NCBI GenBank assembly: GCA_013139225.1
Contig: WTBG01000304.1
Span: 1-5,601 of the forward strand
From: Deltaproteobacteria bacterium
Lineage (GTDB): Bacteria; Desulfobacterota; WTBG01
Reading direction: 5' to 3'
Length of the DNA stretch: 5,601 bases
In this document: positions 1 through 5,601 of the stretch, one piece after another
Position numbering within the stretch: position 1 is the stretch's first letter
How the letters are laid out: every line of letters starts with the position of its first letter
Position numbers and translations under genes: made by a program
The notes under the pieces: model-generated
What the model saw: only the letters and a program-made list of their open reading frames with translations
Database searches by the model: none
Told to the model about the DNA's origin: nothing

Positions 1-1008
1 ATTAAGAATTTTAATGTAATTGAGTTGGAAGCATTTGTTGCTTCACTTGGGGAGAACCGCTACCGTGCCCGCCAAATTATGGAGTGGGTGTATCATCACA
101 ATGCTTCTTCATTTGAGGAAATGACAAGCCTTCCAAAGGAATTCCGCACTAAAATCTCAATTGCTTCTTACATTAGCAATCCCAATATTAAAAAGATACA
201 GACTTCAAGCGATGGCACTCACAAATTCCTCTTCGAGTTGAAAGACGGGAATTGCATAGAAAGTGTGCTCATCCCCGAAAAAAAACACCGCACAATTTGT
301 TTGTCAACTCAAGTGGGCTGTGCTCTAGGATGTAAATTCTGTCTTTCAGGCAAGCGAGGACTTGTTAGAAACCTCGATGCTTCAGAAATAGTTAACCAGA
401 TTTGTGCAATCAAAAATGATTTCCTTATCAAAAATGAGACATTCAATATCGTGTTTATGGGTATGGGTGAACCTTTGGCAAATTATAAAAATATTCTAAA
501 AACTCTTCAGATTTTGACGACCCCTTTTGGTTTCAATTTGTCGCACAGGCGGATAACGGTTTCCACTGCAGGTCTGCTTCCACAAATAAAAAAGTTGGGG
601 GAGGAATTACCTGTTAACCTGGCTATATCGCTTAACGCAGCCAATAATTCATTGAGGAATTCCCTGATGCCCATTAATAAAAAATACTCATTAGATAAGC
701 TATTAGAGGTTGCCTCTAAAGCCTCTCTCCCCTCCAGAAAAAGGATAACTTTTGAATATATTTTAATTAAAAACATAAATGATTCGCTCGAAGACGCTAA
801 AGAATTAGCTTCAGTTTTGAGAGGCATGCAATGCAAAATCAATCTGATTTCTTTTAATGAACATGAAGGTGTGGAGTTTGAAAGACCAGATGACAAGACA
901 GTAGAACAATTTAGACAATATCTAGTCGCTAAACATTTCACCGTTATGGTAAGAGAAAGCAAAGGCGGTAATATTTCAGCTGCATGTGGTCAACTGGCAT
1001 TAGTGTGA
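1..1008 (+). CDS. rlmN: 23S rRNA (adenine(2503)-C2)-methyltransferase RlmN, 5' end cut by window edge
   Basis: Radical-SAM enzyme that methylates C2 of A2503 in 23S rRNA, and A37 of some tRNAs in the family, acting in the cytoplasm. The frame is open from base 1. A TTG at 25 could serve as a start, but the residues before it (KNFNVIELEAFVASLGE) already match the usual RlmN N-terminus, so the true start is probably just upstream. Numbering from the TTG, the [4Fe-4S] motif CxxxCxxC is C99/C103/C106 in QVGCALGCKFC. C92 lies seven residues before it, at the place of E. coli C118. C321 in AACGQL matches the methyl-carrying C355, and E79 in ESVLIP matches the general base E105. GMGEP (146-150) is the SAM-binding GEP motif. 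With 327 residues visible against a usual 345-390, only a short N-terminal piece is missing. The C-terminal segment reads SKGGNISAACGQL rather than the common RGDDIDAACGQL, a mild variation that leaves the cysteine intact. The gene converges on the LysM lipoprotein gene. Identification is very secure. Confidence 0.96.
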   Translation: MKNFNVIELEAFVASLGENRYRARQIMEWVYHHNASSFEEMTSLPKEFRTKISIASYISNPNIKKIQTSSDGTHKFLFELKDGNCIESVLIPEKKHRTICLSTQVGCALGCKFCLSGKRGLVRNLDASEIVNQICAIKNDFLIKNETFNIVFMGMGEPLANYKNILKTLQILTTPFGFNLSHRRITVSTAGLLPQIKKLGEELPVNLAISLNAANNSLRNSLMPINKKYSLDKLLEVASKASLPSRKRITFEYILIKNINDSLEDAKELASVLRGMQCKINLISFNEHEGVEFERPDDKTVEQFRQYLVAKHFTVMVRESKGGNISAACGQLALV

Positions 1009-1072
1009 GCTTCCCTCAAGAATTGGACTTTGTCATGAGGATCTCGCTATGAGCTCTGTTGAACACTTTGAT

Positions 1073-1101
1073 ACATGTTACGCGTTTCGTGTTAACAATG
1101 T
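1073..1101 (+). terminator. Imperfect hairpin downstream of rlmN, possible terminator
   Basis: The left arm 1073-1084 (ACATGTTACGCG) pairs with 1088-1101 (CGTGTTAACAATGT) around a TTT loop. This gives about 12 pairs, including one G-T, with two single-base bulges on the right arm. It sits in the 214-bp gap between convergent rlmN and the lipoprotein gene, where terminators are expected. It lacks an immediate T-run: a pyrimidine-rich stretch follows, and a TTTTTT tract appears only at 1133-1138. The rest of the gap (1009-1072 and 1102-1222) shows no gene, tRNA or stronger stem. Either strand could use the hairpin. Folding energy was not computed. Confidence 0.3.
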
Positions 1102-1222
1102 TCTCTCTTCCCAACCCGCAACTCGTAACGGATTTTTTATATCCACTATTCCACATGGTTACCAAAAATCGACTATCAAAAAATAGCTTATATTATCAAT
1201 GTGTCATAGAATTTCCGGGACA

Positions 1223-2155
1223 TTACTTATAGTCTGAAGGGTGGAAAGCCTCGGGAGGTATATCGTAAGGGGGAGAAGCCCCTGCCTGCTTTCTGGCTTC
1301 TTTAACTTCTTCAATCATAAGATCGCGAGGTATAATCAGTTGTTGCCCTACAAAAAGCATGTGGGGATCCCTAATTTGATCTCTGTTAGCTTTATAGATA
1401 AGAGGCCATTGGTAAGGGTCATTATAAATTTCTCTTCTGCTTGCAATGAGACGCAATTTGTCACCCACTCCAACAGTGTAAGATGATGGGAACCTTCTTT
1501 CTAATACCTGTGCCAGAATGGCCGCAGCCTCCTTTTTAGCTTCTTCAATTATGGCTGCAGCTTTTCTTTCAGCTTCTTCAAGTATTGCCTTTGCCTGTCT
1601 ACTAATTTCTTCCTTTTCTATTGATTTTCCATCTTCTTCTATGATTCTTTTCTCCAACAGTTTGGGTAATTCGTTGGATATCTGAAGAGACATTTGAGCT
1701 TCCTGTTTCGCTAAATTATATTTTTCTGACTTAAACGCTGATTCTGCTTTTTTTAATGACTTTTCAGATATAGAACAAACATCCGTAATATACCTCCTTA
1801 ACTGTACCAGGTCCGATTCATTTAATTGTTCTCTTGCTAATTTGATGGCTTTACCTGCCCTTGATTTCGAAACGGCTAACTGAGCCTCTTCTTTAGAATC
1901 CTTCAGAAGGTCGCTGGCCTTGCTAAATTGACGCTTTTCCATTTCAATATTTCCCAGATAAAAGTTCTCCTGGGCTTTGGCATATTCTTCTGGCGCATAA
2001 ACAGGTGCCTCTGCTGCCATAGCAGCCTGAAGAGTTTCCTCTGCTTCTTGTCTTTCTCTAACTGGTGCATGAGCAGCACAACCACAAAGCACAGACAATA
2101 AAACAAAAATTAACACAGCCATGCAAACAGGCGATTGCATTCTTTTTGATATCAC
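1223..2155 (-). CDS. LysM-domain lipoprotein with helical DUF4398-like body
   Basis: Predicted envelope lipoprotein of 310 residues. The N-terminus has a basic stretch, a hydrophobic core (about 10-23) and a lipobox LCGC with lipidated Cys26. Ala at +2 suggests outer-membrane sorting in a Gram-negative cell. Residues about 33-165 are Ala/Glu/Lys-rich helices with two similar segments (YAKAQENFYLGNIEMEKRQF near 59-77 and AESAFKSEKYNLAKQEAQ near 137-154), resembling DUF4398/TPR-like lipoproteins. Residues 179-216 form a charged coiled coil with 11-residue repeats. Residues 225-276 are a LysM domain (YTVGVGDKLRLIA near the start, LFVGQQLIIP at the end), which binds peptidoglycan glycan in known families. 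A Pro-rich tail (294-310) closes the protein. The GTG start at 2155 is chosen because AGGAG lies 6 bases upstream; an in-frame ATG at 2140 is the alternative. The gene is divergent from mobBA and convergent with rlmN. A role as a tether between outer membrane and cell wall is inferred; the substrate and partners are unknown. Confidence 0.88.
   Translation of the reverse strand: MISKRMQSPVCMAVLIFVLLSVLCGCAAHAPVRERQEAEETLQAAMAAEAPVYAPEEYAKAQENFYLGNIEMEKRQFSKASDLLKDSKEEAQLAVSKSRAGKAIKLAREQLNESDLVQLRRYITDVCSISEKSLKKAESAFKSEKYNLAKQEAQMSLQISNELPKLLEKRIIEEDGKSIEKEEISRQAKAILEEAERKAAAIIEEAKKEAAAILAQVLERRFPSSYTVGVGDKLRLIASRREIYNDPYQWPLIYKANRDQIRDPHMLFVGQQLIIPRDLMIEEVKEARKQAGASPPYDIPPEAFHPSDYK
1508..1588 (-). 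repeat. 33-bp imperfect tandem repeat encoding a hendecad coiled coil
   Basis: Within the lipoprotein, residues 190-216 read AILEEAERKAA, then AIIEEAKKEAA, then AILAQ: two and a half copies of an 11-residue unit. At DNA level, AGCTTCTTCAA recurs on the plus strand at 1538-1548 and 1571-1581, exactly 33 bp apart. A weaker unit (EE at 182-183, QA at 187-188) precedes them. Eleven-residue periodicity is typical of straight or right-handed coiled coils, as in ATP synthase b subunits, so this part is probably a rod between the helical body and the LysM domain. Confidence 0.7.
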
Positions 2156-2161
2156 TTCTCT

Positions 2162-2166
2162 CTCCT
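2162..2166 (-). promoter_or_regulatory. Shine-Dalgarno site deciding the GTG start of the LysM lipoprotein
   Basis: Read on the minus strand the leader is TATAGGAGAGAGAA followed by GTG. AGGAG is 6 bases from the GTG at 2155, which is good spacing. It would be about 21 bases from the next in-frame ATG (2140), so GTG is preferred. Confidence 0.75.
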
Positions 2167-2193
2167 ATATAGATTGAGCTTATTTACCGCTTA

Positions 2194-2221
2194 ATTATCT
2201 TTATAATGAGGAATTTGTCAA
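2194..2221 (-). promoter_or_regulatory. Sigma-70-type promoter for the LysM lipoprotein gene
   Basis: On the minus strand a perfect -35 TTGACA (2221 to 2216) is followed after 16 bases by GATAAT (2199 to 2194), a five-of-six match to the -10 consensus. Transcription would begin near 2187, giving a leader of about 30 bases that contains the AGGAG site. The -35 overlaps the left edge of the palindrome at 2219-2236, so a protein bound there could control it. Confidence 0.6.
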
Positions 2222-2236
2222 TACAAATTAGTATTG
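2219..2236. promoter_or_regulatory. 18-bp palindrome between divergent promoters, candidate operator
   Basis: The sequence CAATACAAATTAGTATTG has six-base arms CAATAC/GTATTG and a central AATT. Sixteen of 18 positions are symmetric and only the A/A pair 2225/2230 breaks the dyad. It overlaps the -35 of the lipoprotein promoter on one side and the proposed -35 of mobBA on the other. Size and symmetry suit a dimeric repressor of TetR, MarR or GntR type, but no regulator gene lies in the window and I do not recognise the motif. It is not followed by a T-run and lies upstream of both genes, so a terminator role is unlikely. Confidence 0.5.
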
Positions 2237-2261
2237 CGTCAGCTAAGAATTATGCTATAGT
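2234..2261 (+). promoter_or_regulatory. Extended -10 promoter for mobBA
   Basis: TGCTATAGT at 2253-2261 combines an extended -10 TGN with TATAGT, a five-of-six match. A weak -35, TTGCGT (2234-2239, three of six), lies 16 bases upstream. Initiation would fall near 2268, leaving a leader of about 38 bases before the ATG at 2306. A poor -35 is usual when an extended -10 is present. The -35 shares bases 2234-2236 with the palindrome. Confidence 0.45.
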
Positions 2262-2290
2262 CCTTGCAGTAAAATTATACTAAAGTCCTT
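2245..2290 (+). repeat. Two-copy direct repeat upstream of mobBA, 25-bp period
   Basis: Bases 2245-2265 and 2270-2290 match at 17 of 21 positions. The core is TATGCTATAGTCCTT (2251-2265) against TATACTAAAGTCCTT (2276-2290), 13 of 15 identical. The first copy contains the proposed extended -10 of mobBA and the second falls in the predicted leader. The pair may be tandem protein-binding sites or a duplicated promoter segment. No open frame explains the similarity. Confidence 0.55.
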
Positions 2291-2305
2291 TTATCATATA
2301 AAAAA

Positions 2306-3424
2306 ATGATTCCTATTGTATCCATCGTTGGAAAATCAGATTCAGGCAAGACGACCTTAATGGAAAAACTTATTGCAGAGCTTAACCTGCGAGGCTACAA
2401 GGTGGCATCTGTAAAACATGATACCCATGATTTTGAAATAGACAAAGAGGGGAAGGATAGCTGGCGTCATAAAAAAGCGGGTGCAACCACAACCATCATT
2501 TCATCTCCTCACAAGGTGGCAGTCGTAAGTAATACCGATAGAGACCTCAGGTTATCTGAACTTAGGGACAGATTTGTCTTAGAAGAAGATATTGTTCTTT
2601 CTGAAGGCTACTATCGGGATAAACAACCTAAAATTGAAGTCTCCCAGAAAGAAGAACCATACAAATTGCTCTGCAGCAACGATAAATCTCTCATAGCTGT
2701 AGCAAGTAAATATCCCATGGAATTAGCCGTTCCCTGGTTTAATCTGGACGATATTAAAAGCATCGTTGATTTCATTGAATGCCGCTTTCTTAAAAAAAAC
2801 TTAACGATGAAAGAAGATGCCTGCTATACAAAACAGGCCATTACAGGCATCATCCTATCCGGTGGTAAAAACATCAGGATGGGGAAAAACAAGGCATTCT
2901 TAGAAGTAGGAGGTCAAAGGATCATCGATAGGACTGCGGGGCTATGCCAGGAAATCTTTAGTCAGGTTATCCTGGTTACGAACGAGCCATTGCAATATGC
3001 TTACCTTGACCTTGAAATTGTTACTGATCTTATTCCCATGAGTGGTTCACTAATCGGGATTTATACGGGTCTTTTTTATTCTTCTAATACCCACTGCTTC
3101 GTCGCTGCCTGTGACATGCCTTTTCTAAATAAAAAGGTGGTGGAGTATATGATCTCCATTAAAGAAAATTATGACGTTGTGATCCCTCATTTAAAAGATG
3201 GCTACCATCCGCTTCATGCTCTCTATTCCAAGAGATGTCTGAAATCTATAGAAGAACTTATAAATGAAGACAACTTAAAGATCATCGACTTCTTTAACAA
3301 GGTCAAGGTTAGAGAAATAACATCAAATGAGATGAGCTCCATTAATCCTGCCATGAACTCTTTTTTAAACATTAACACACCTGAAGATTTGGAAACGCTC
3401 AAAGATCAGGTGAAACAGAGTTAG
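2306..3424 (+). CDS. MobB-MobA fusion: molybdopterin guanine dinucleotide biosynthesis
   Basis: Cytoplasmic bifunctional protein of 372 residues for the last step of bis-MGD cofactor formation, in which MobA transfers GMP from GTP to Mo-molybdopterin. MobB is a GTP-binding adaptor. Residues 1-163 are MobB: P-loop GKSDSGKTT (9-17) directly after the start, VKHDTHDFEID (36-46), DSWRHKKAGA (51-60), and LSEGYYRDKQPKIEV (98-112). A linker of about 15 residues leads to MobA at 178-367: LSGGKNIRMGKNKAFL (184-199, nucleotide-binding signature with the conserved Lys196), metal-site CDMP (269-272), DGYHPLHALY (298-307), and NINTPEDL (355-362). Two MobA positions differ from the common form: RMGKNKA instead of RMGxDKA, and SGSLIGIYTGL where GPLAGI is usual. 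Both halves look intact. The ATG at 2306 is preferred because the P-loop begins eight residues later; no clear Shine-Dalgarno precedes it, only an A-rich run. The gene is divergent from the lipoprotein, and no other cofactor gene is visible. Identification is secure. Confidence 0.93.
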   Translation: MIPIVSIVGKSDSGKTTLMEKLIAELNLRGYKVASVKHDTHDFEIDKEGKDSWRHKKAGATTTIISSPHKVAVVSNTDRDLRLSELRDRFVLEEDIVLSEGYYRDKQPKIEVSQKEEPYKLLCSNDKSLIAVASKYPMELAVPWFNLDDIKSIVDFIECRFLKKNLTMKEDACYTKQAITGIILSGGKNIRMGKNKAFLEVGGQRIIDRTAGLCQEIFSQVILVTNEPLQYAYLDLEIVTDLIPMSGSLIGIYTGLFYSSNTHCFVAACDMPFLNKKVVEYMISIKENYDVVIPHLKDGYHPLHALYSKRCLKSIEELINEDNLKIIDFFNKVKVREITSNEMSSINPAMNSFLNINTPEDLETLKDQVKQS

Positions 3425-3430
3425 GCTGGA

Positions 3431-5601
3431 TCAAGTAGTACACCTCTTCCAATAAACACAATCAAGACTCTTACAGTCCGCGCTTTCCTTTCGAGTCCAT
3501 AGAACAGGATCACTCATCATCTGCTTTTTTGCAATCTCCTGAGTAGCTGCAATAACCTGTTGTTCAAAGTTCTTTAAATCAATTTCTTCAAGACACCACT
3601 CCTGTGGGGGCATATCCTTTTTCTCCACAACCTTAACAATCACGTTCACCTTATCTTCTTTCATAATTTTAGATACTGATAGAGCATAAGCCATCAATTG
3701 GATCTTATACCTCTCTCTGTCTATTATCCTCCCAGGTGAATACTTATAATCTACAACCGTCCACACACCTTCAAAATCTCTATACAAAAGATCAATAACT
3801 CCCTGCACTACAACTGTAAAGGAAGAATCATGCTCCTGCAATTTAAGCATAAATGGAATTTCCCTGAAGATATGCTCTTCTCTTATCTTAGATAGAGTAA
3901 TTCCTAAATCACTATTTAAAAATGCGAGAATGTTATTTCTTAGCTCTTCCACATCATCACTTCTCGATGAAACACCCTGACTAAAAAGCATCCCATCTAT
4001 CTCTTTGCTTTTTTTATCTGTATCAAGCTGAAAGTTGATGTGCTTTAAAATCAAGTGAACCAGGTTGCCCTTTTCTAACTTGCTCAAACTGTGTACTGTT
4101 TCGTCTCGTCCTTTAGAAAATAATTTGTCATTTCCCCTGATTTCACTTACTGCTTTCTCGTCTAAGCCCAGATATTGCGTATAATAAAATCTTTGTGGAC
4201 AGACCATATATTCGCTGAGCGCAGTCACGGTAATAGAAAATTCTTCAACAGAAGACTCTCTACGAAAACATGACTGCTGAAGAATGTTCCTGGCTAGTTC
4301 TTGAGAGCTTTCACCCCTCTCTACCTTTACTTCTCCAAGTTTCTGATATCCCTGGTCACACTGATAAAGATTTTTGACTTCATTTGGGGTAACTTCACTG
4401 ATATCCTCTTCTTGAACCACACACACCAACTCATCAGGATGAAGTTCAAGGAATTGATCCAGCCACACCCTCCAACACGCTGAACCCACTCTCTTTGGCT
4501 TTTCACCTGACAAAACAAGATAATCCCTTGCCCTGGTGGCAGCAACATAGAATAATCGTTTTGATTCTGCGTATTCCCTCTTATTATGCAACTTCCTAAT
4601 CTCTTCATAAACCATGGTCGATTGGTATGTTCCTTTTAAATCTTGATACAGCCTCAAAGCCAGACCCTTCGATTCATCAAACAGGATGCGATCGGATACC
4701 TGTCTTATAGTATGTCCAATATCGGGGAGAAAGACGACAGGAAACTCCAGGCCCTTAGCCTGATGAATGGTCATCAACTTTACCACATTAGCATTTTCTA
4801 AAGAGGTTTGGGCCTCAGGTTCTATAGAATCTTCCTCAACCAGTTTTATAAGATAGGTAGTAAAATCCCTGAGCAAGCTTGTCTCTCTTCTGGTAAAATC
4901 CCTCGACAATTCAATCAGCTTTCTAATATTGGCAACCTTCTGCTCACCCTGAAATGTAGTCAGCATGATGGAATCATAATGAGTCATCTTAAGGATAGAT
5001 TCAATCAATTCCGCTGGCGAAAGCCTGTCCTTTTTATCTCTCAGTTCTTTGAATGCATTAATTAATATCTCTATATTACATATATCTACATTGTTTATCC
5101 TAGAATATACTTTAATGAGTTGTTCGCGAAGAAATTTTATATTGAAAGGCCTCTTATCCTTTCCAGCTCCCTTAAAAAGCCAGTAGAGAGTCTCATCTGA
5201 TATCCCTACCAGAGGTGACCTGAGTATCCCGACCAGAGCAACATCATCATTTTCTCCATCAATGTACTTCAAGAAATTGATGATATCCCTAACCTCCTGA
5301 CAACCAAAAAATCCCCTTCCCTTGACCACATAATAAGGAATGTTTCTCCTTCTCAACTCTTGCTCATATAATTTAATATGGGTAAATCTTCGAAAAAGGA
5401 TAGCAATGTCAGAAAAATCAGGATGAGGTTTTCTTTTCTCTCTTCCATTCTCATCTTTCTCATAAACCGAAACAGTACTTTCAGGTTGTACTATCTCTAA
5501 GATTCTTCTGCTTAAGGCAGAGGCCTCTATTTTTCTCTTCTGCTCACTGCCCTCTCCTCTTTTAATCTTAATCAATTCTACTCTGGGTTCTTCATCTTCC
5601 G
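3431..5601 (-). CDS. AddA/RecB-like UvrD-family helicase-nuclease, C-terminal part
   Basis: ATP-dependent DNA helicase with a C-terminal PD-(D/E)XK nuclease, of the kind that resects double-strand breaks for RecA-dependent recombination. The frame stays open past the TTG at 5575 to the window edge (EDEEPRVEL), so the start lies outside. The N-terminal Walker A and B motifs are also missing; roughly 400 residues are absent if it has AddA length. Numbering from the TTG: helicase motif IV DIAILFRRF (56-64), the GRGFFGCQEVRDIINFL segment (86-102), motif V VKLMTIHQAKGLEF (265-278), and motif VI RLFYVAATRAR (340-350). The nuclease begins at YMVCPQRFYY (456-465), followed by GNLVH (503-507), GVID with Asp595, VDYK with Asp609 and Lys611, and QLMAY (626-630). 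C459, C701, C706 and C712 could ligate a [4Fe-4S] cluster, as in AddB-type nucleases, though the C-x4-C-x5-C spacing is unusual. It ends 6 bp from mobBA, tail to tail. The superfamily is certain; AddA orthology against a related fused helicase-nuclease is likely but unproven. Confidence 0.88.
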   Translation of the reverse strand, partial: EDEEPRVELIKIKRGEGSEQKRKIEASALSRRILEIVQPESTVSVYEKDENGREKRKPHPDFSDIAILFRRFTHIKLYEQELRRRNIPYYVVKGRGFFGCQEVRDIINFLKYIDGENDDVALVGILRSPLVGISDETLYWLFKGAGKDKRPFNIKFLREQLIKVYSRINNVDICNIEILINAFKELRDKKDRLSPAELIESILKMTHYDSIMLTTFQGEQKVANIRKLIELSRDFTRRETSLLRDFTTYLIKLVEEDSIEPEAQTSLENANVVKLMTIHQAKGLEFPVVFLPDIGHTIRQVSDRILFDESKGLALRLYQDLKGTYQSTMVYEEIRKLHNKREYAESKRLFYVAATRARDYLVLSGEKPKRVGSACWRVWLDQFLELHPDELVCVVQEEDISEVTPNEVKNLYQCDQGYQKLGEVKVERGESSQELARNILQQSCFRRESSVEEFSITVTALSEYMVCPQRFYYTQYLGLDEKAVSEIRGNDKLFSKGRDETVHSLSKLEKGNLVHLILKHINFQLDTDKKSKEIDGMLFSQGVSSRSDDVEELRNNILAFLNSDLGITLSKIREEHIFREIPFMLKLQEHDSSFTVVVQGVIDLLYRDFEGVWTVVDYKYSPGRIIDRERYKIQLMAYALSVSKIMKEDKVNVIVKVVEKKDMPPQEWCLEEIDLKNFEQQVIAATQEIAKKQMMSDPVLWTRKESADCKSLDCVYWKRCTT

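Noticed and set aside
507..962. Minus-strand open frame of 151 codons inside rlmN
   Set aside because: It lies wholly within a secure radical-SAM gene, has no recognisable domain, and mirrors the codon pattern of the sense gene.
1111..1131. Segment CCAACCCGCAACTCGTAACG, which looks like part of a dispersed GTTGCGGG-type intergenic repeat
   Set aside because: Only one unit is present in the window, so no repeat can be shown here.
1170..1186. CTAT/ATAG stem around an A-rich loop, considered as a terminator for the lipoprotein gene
   Set aside because: Only four A/T-rich pairs form, and no T-run follows on the relevant strand.
1241..1486. Plus-strand open frame of 81 codons opposite the LysM domain
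   Set aside because: The opposite strand encodes a clear LysM domain over the same bases, and this frame shows no ribosome site or family match.
1903..2106. Minus-strand open frame overlapping the lipoprotein in another frame
   Set aside because: It shares the strand with a gene that has its own start, ribosome site and lipobox. The product is low-complexity with no domain signature.
2174..2207. TATAAT at 2202-2207 on the plus strand as a mobBA -10
   Set aside because: The nearest -35-like hexamers give spacers of about 13 or 22 bases, and its bases lie in the spacer of the better minus-strand promoter.
4301..5065. Several open frames of 60-93 codons on both strands inside the helicase-nuclease
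   Set aside because: All fall within a long frame carrying helicase motifs V and VI. None has independent signals.

Overview
The window comes from a bacterium with moderately low G+C (about 40% by eye) and tightly packed genes. It holds four protein genes, two of them cut by the window edges. A lipoprotein with a LysM domain points to a two-membrane (Gram-negative type) envelope. A molybdopterin guanine dinucleotide gene points to molybdo- or tungsto-enzymes, which are common in anaerobic respirers. The lineage cannot be fixed from the sequence. An anammox-type Planctomycetota or a Desulfobacterota-like anaerobe would fit, but this is a low-confidence impression.

Layout. (1) Bases 1-1008, plus strand: rlmN, the radical-SAM 23S rRNA/tRNA adenine C2 methyltransferase. 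It lacks only its extreme N-terminus, and all expected catalytic residues are present. (2) Bases 1009-1222: a 214-bp gap between convergent genes, with one imperfect hairpin (1073-1101) and no recognisable gene. (3) Bases 1223-2155, minus strand: a secreted lipoprotein with an alanine/glutamate-rich helical body, an 11-residue-repeat coiled coil and a C-terminal LysM domain. (4) Bases 2156-2305: a compact divergent control region. A good sigma-70-type promoter faces the lipoprotein gene, and an extended -10 promoter faces the mob gene. An 18-bp palindrome overlaps the -35 elements of both, and a 25-bp-period direct repeat lies over the mob promoter and leader. (5) Bases 2306-3424, plus strand: a MobB-MobA fusion for molybdenum cofactor maturation. 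(6) Bases 3431-5601, minus strand: the C-terminal part of an AddA/RecB-like UvrD-family helicase-nuclease, ending 6 bp from the mob gene and running off the right edge.

The four genes are not an evident functional pathway: they cover rRNA modification, envelope structure, cofactor synthesis and DNA break repair. The only clear regulatory link is the shared intergenic region between the lipoprotein and mobBA. I see no mobile element, CRISPR array, tRNA or rRNA. No previously undescribed system is evident. The most unusual parts are the divergent control region, the variant cysteine spacing of the helicase-nuclease, and the hendecad-repeat stalk of the LysM lipoprotein.
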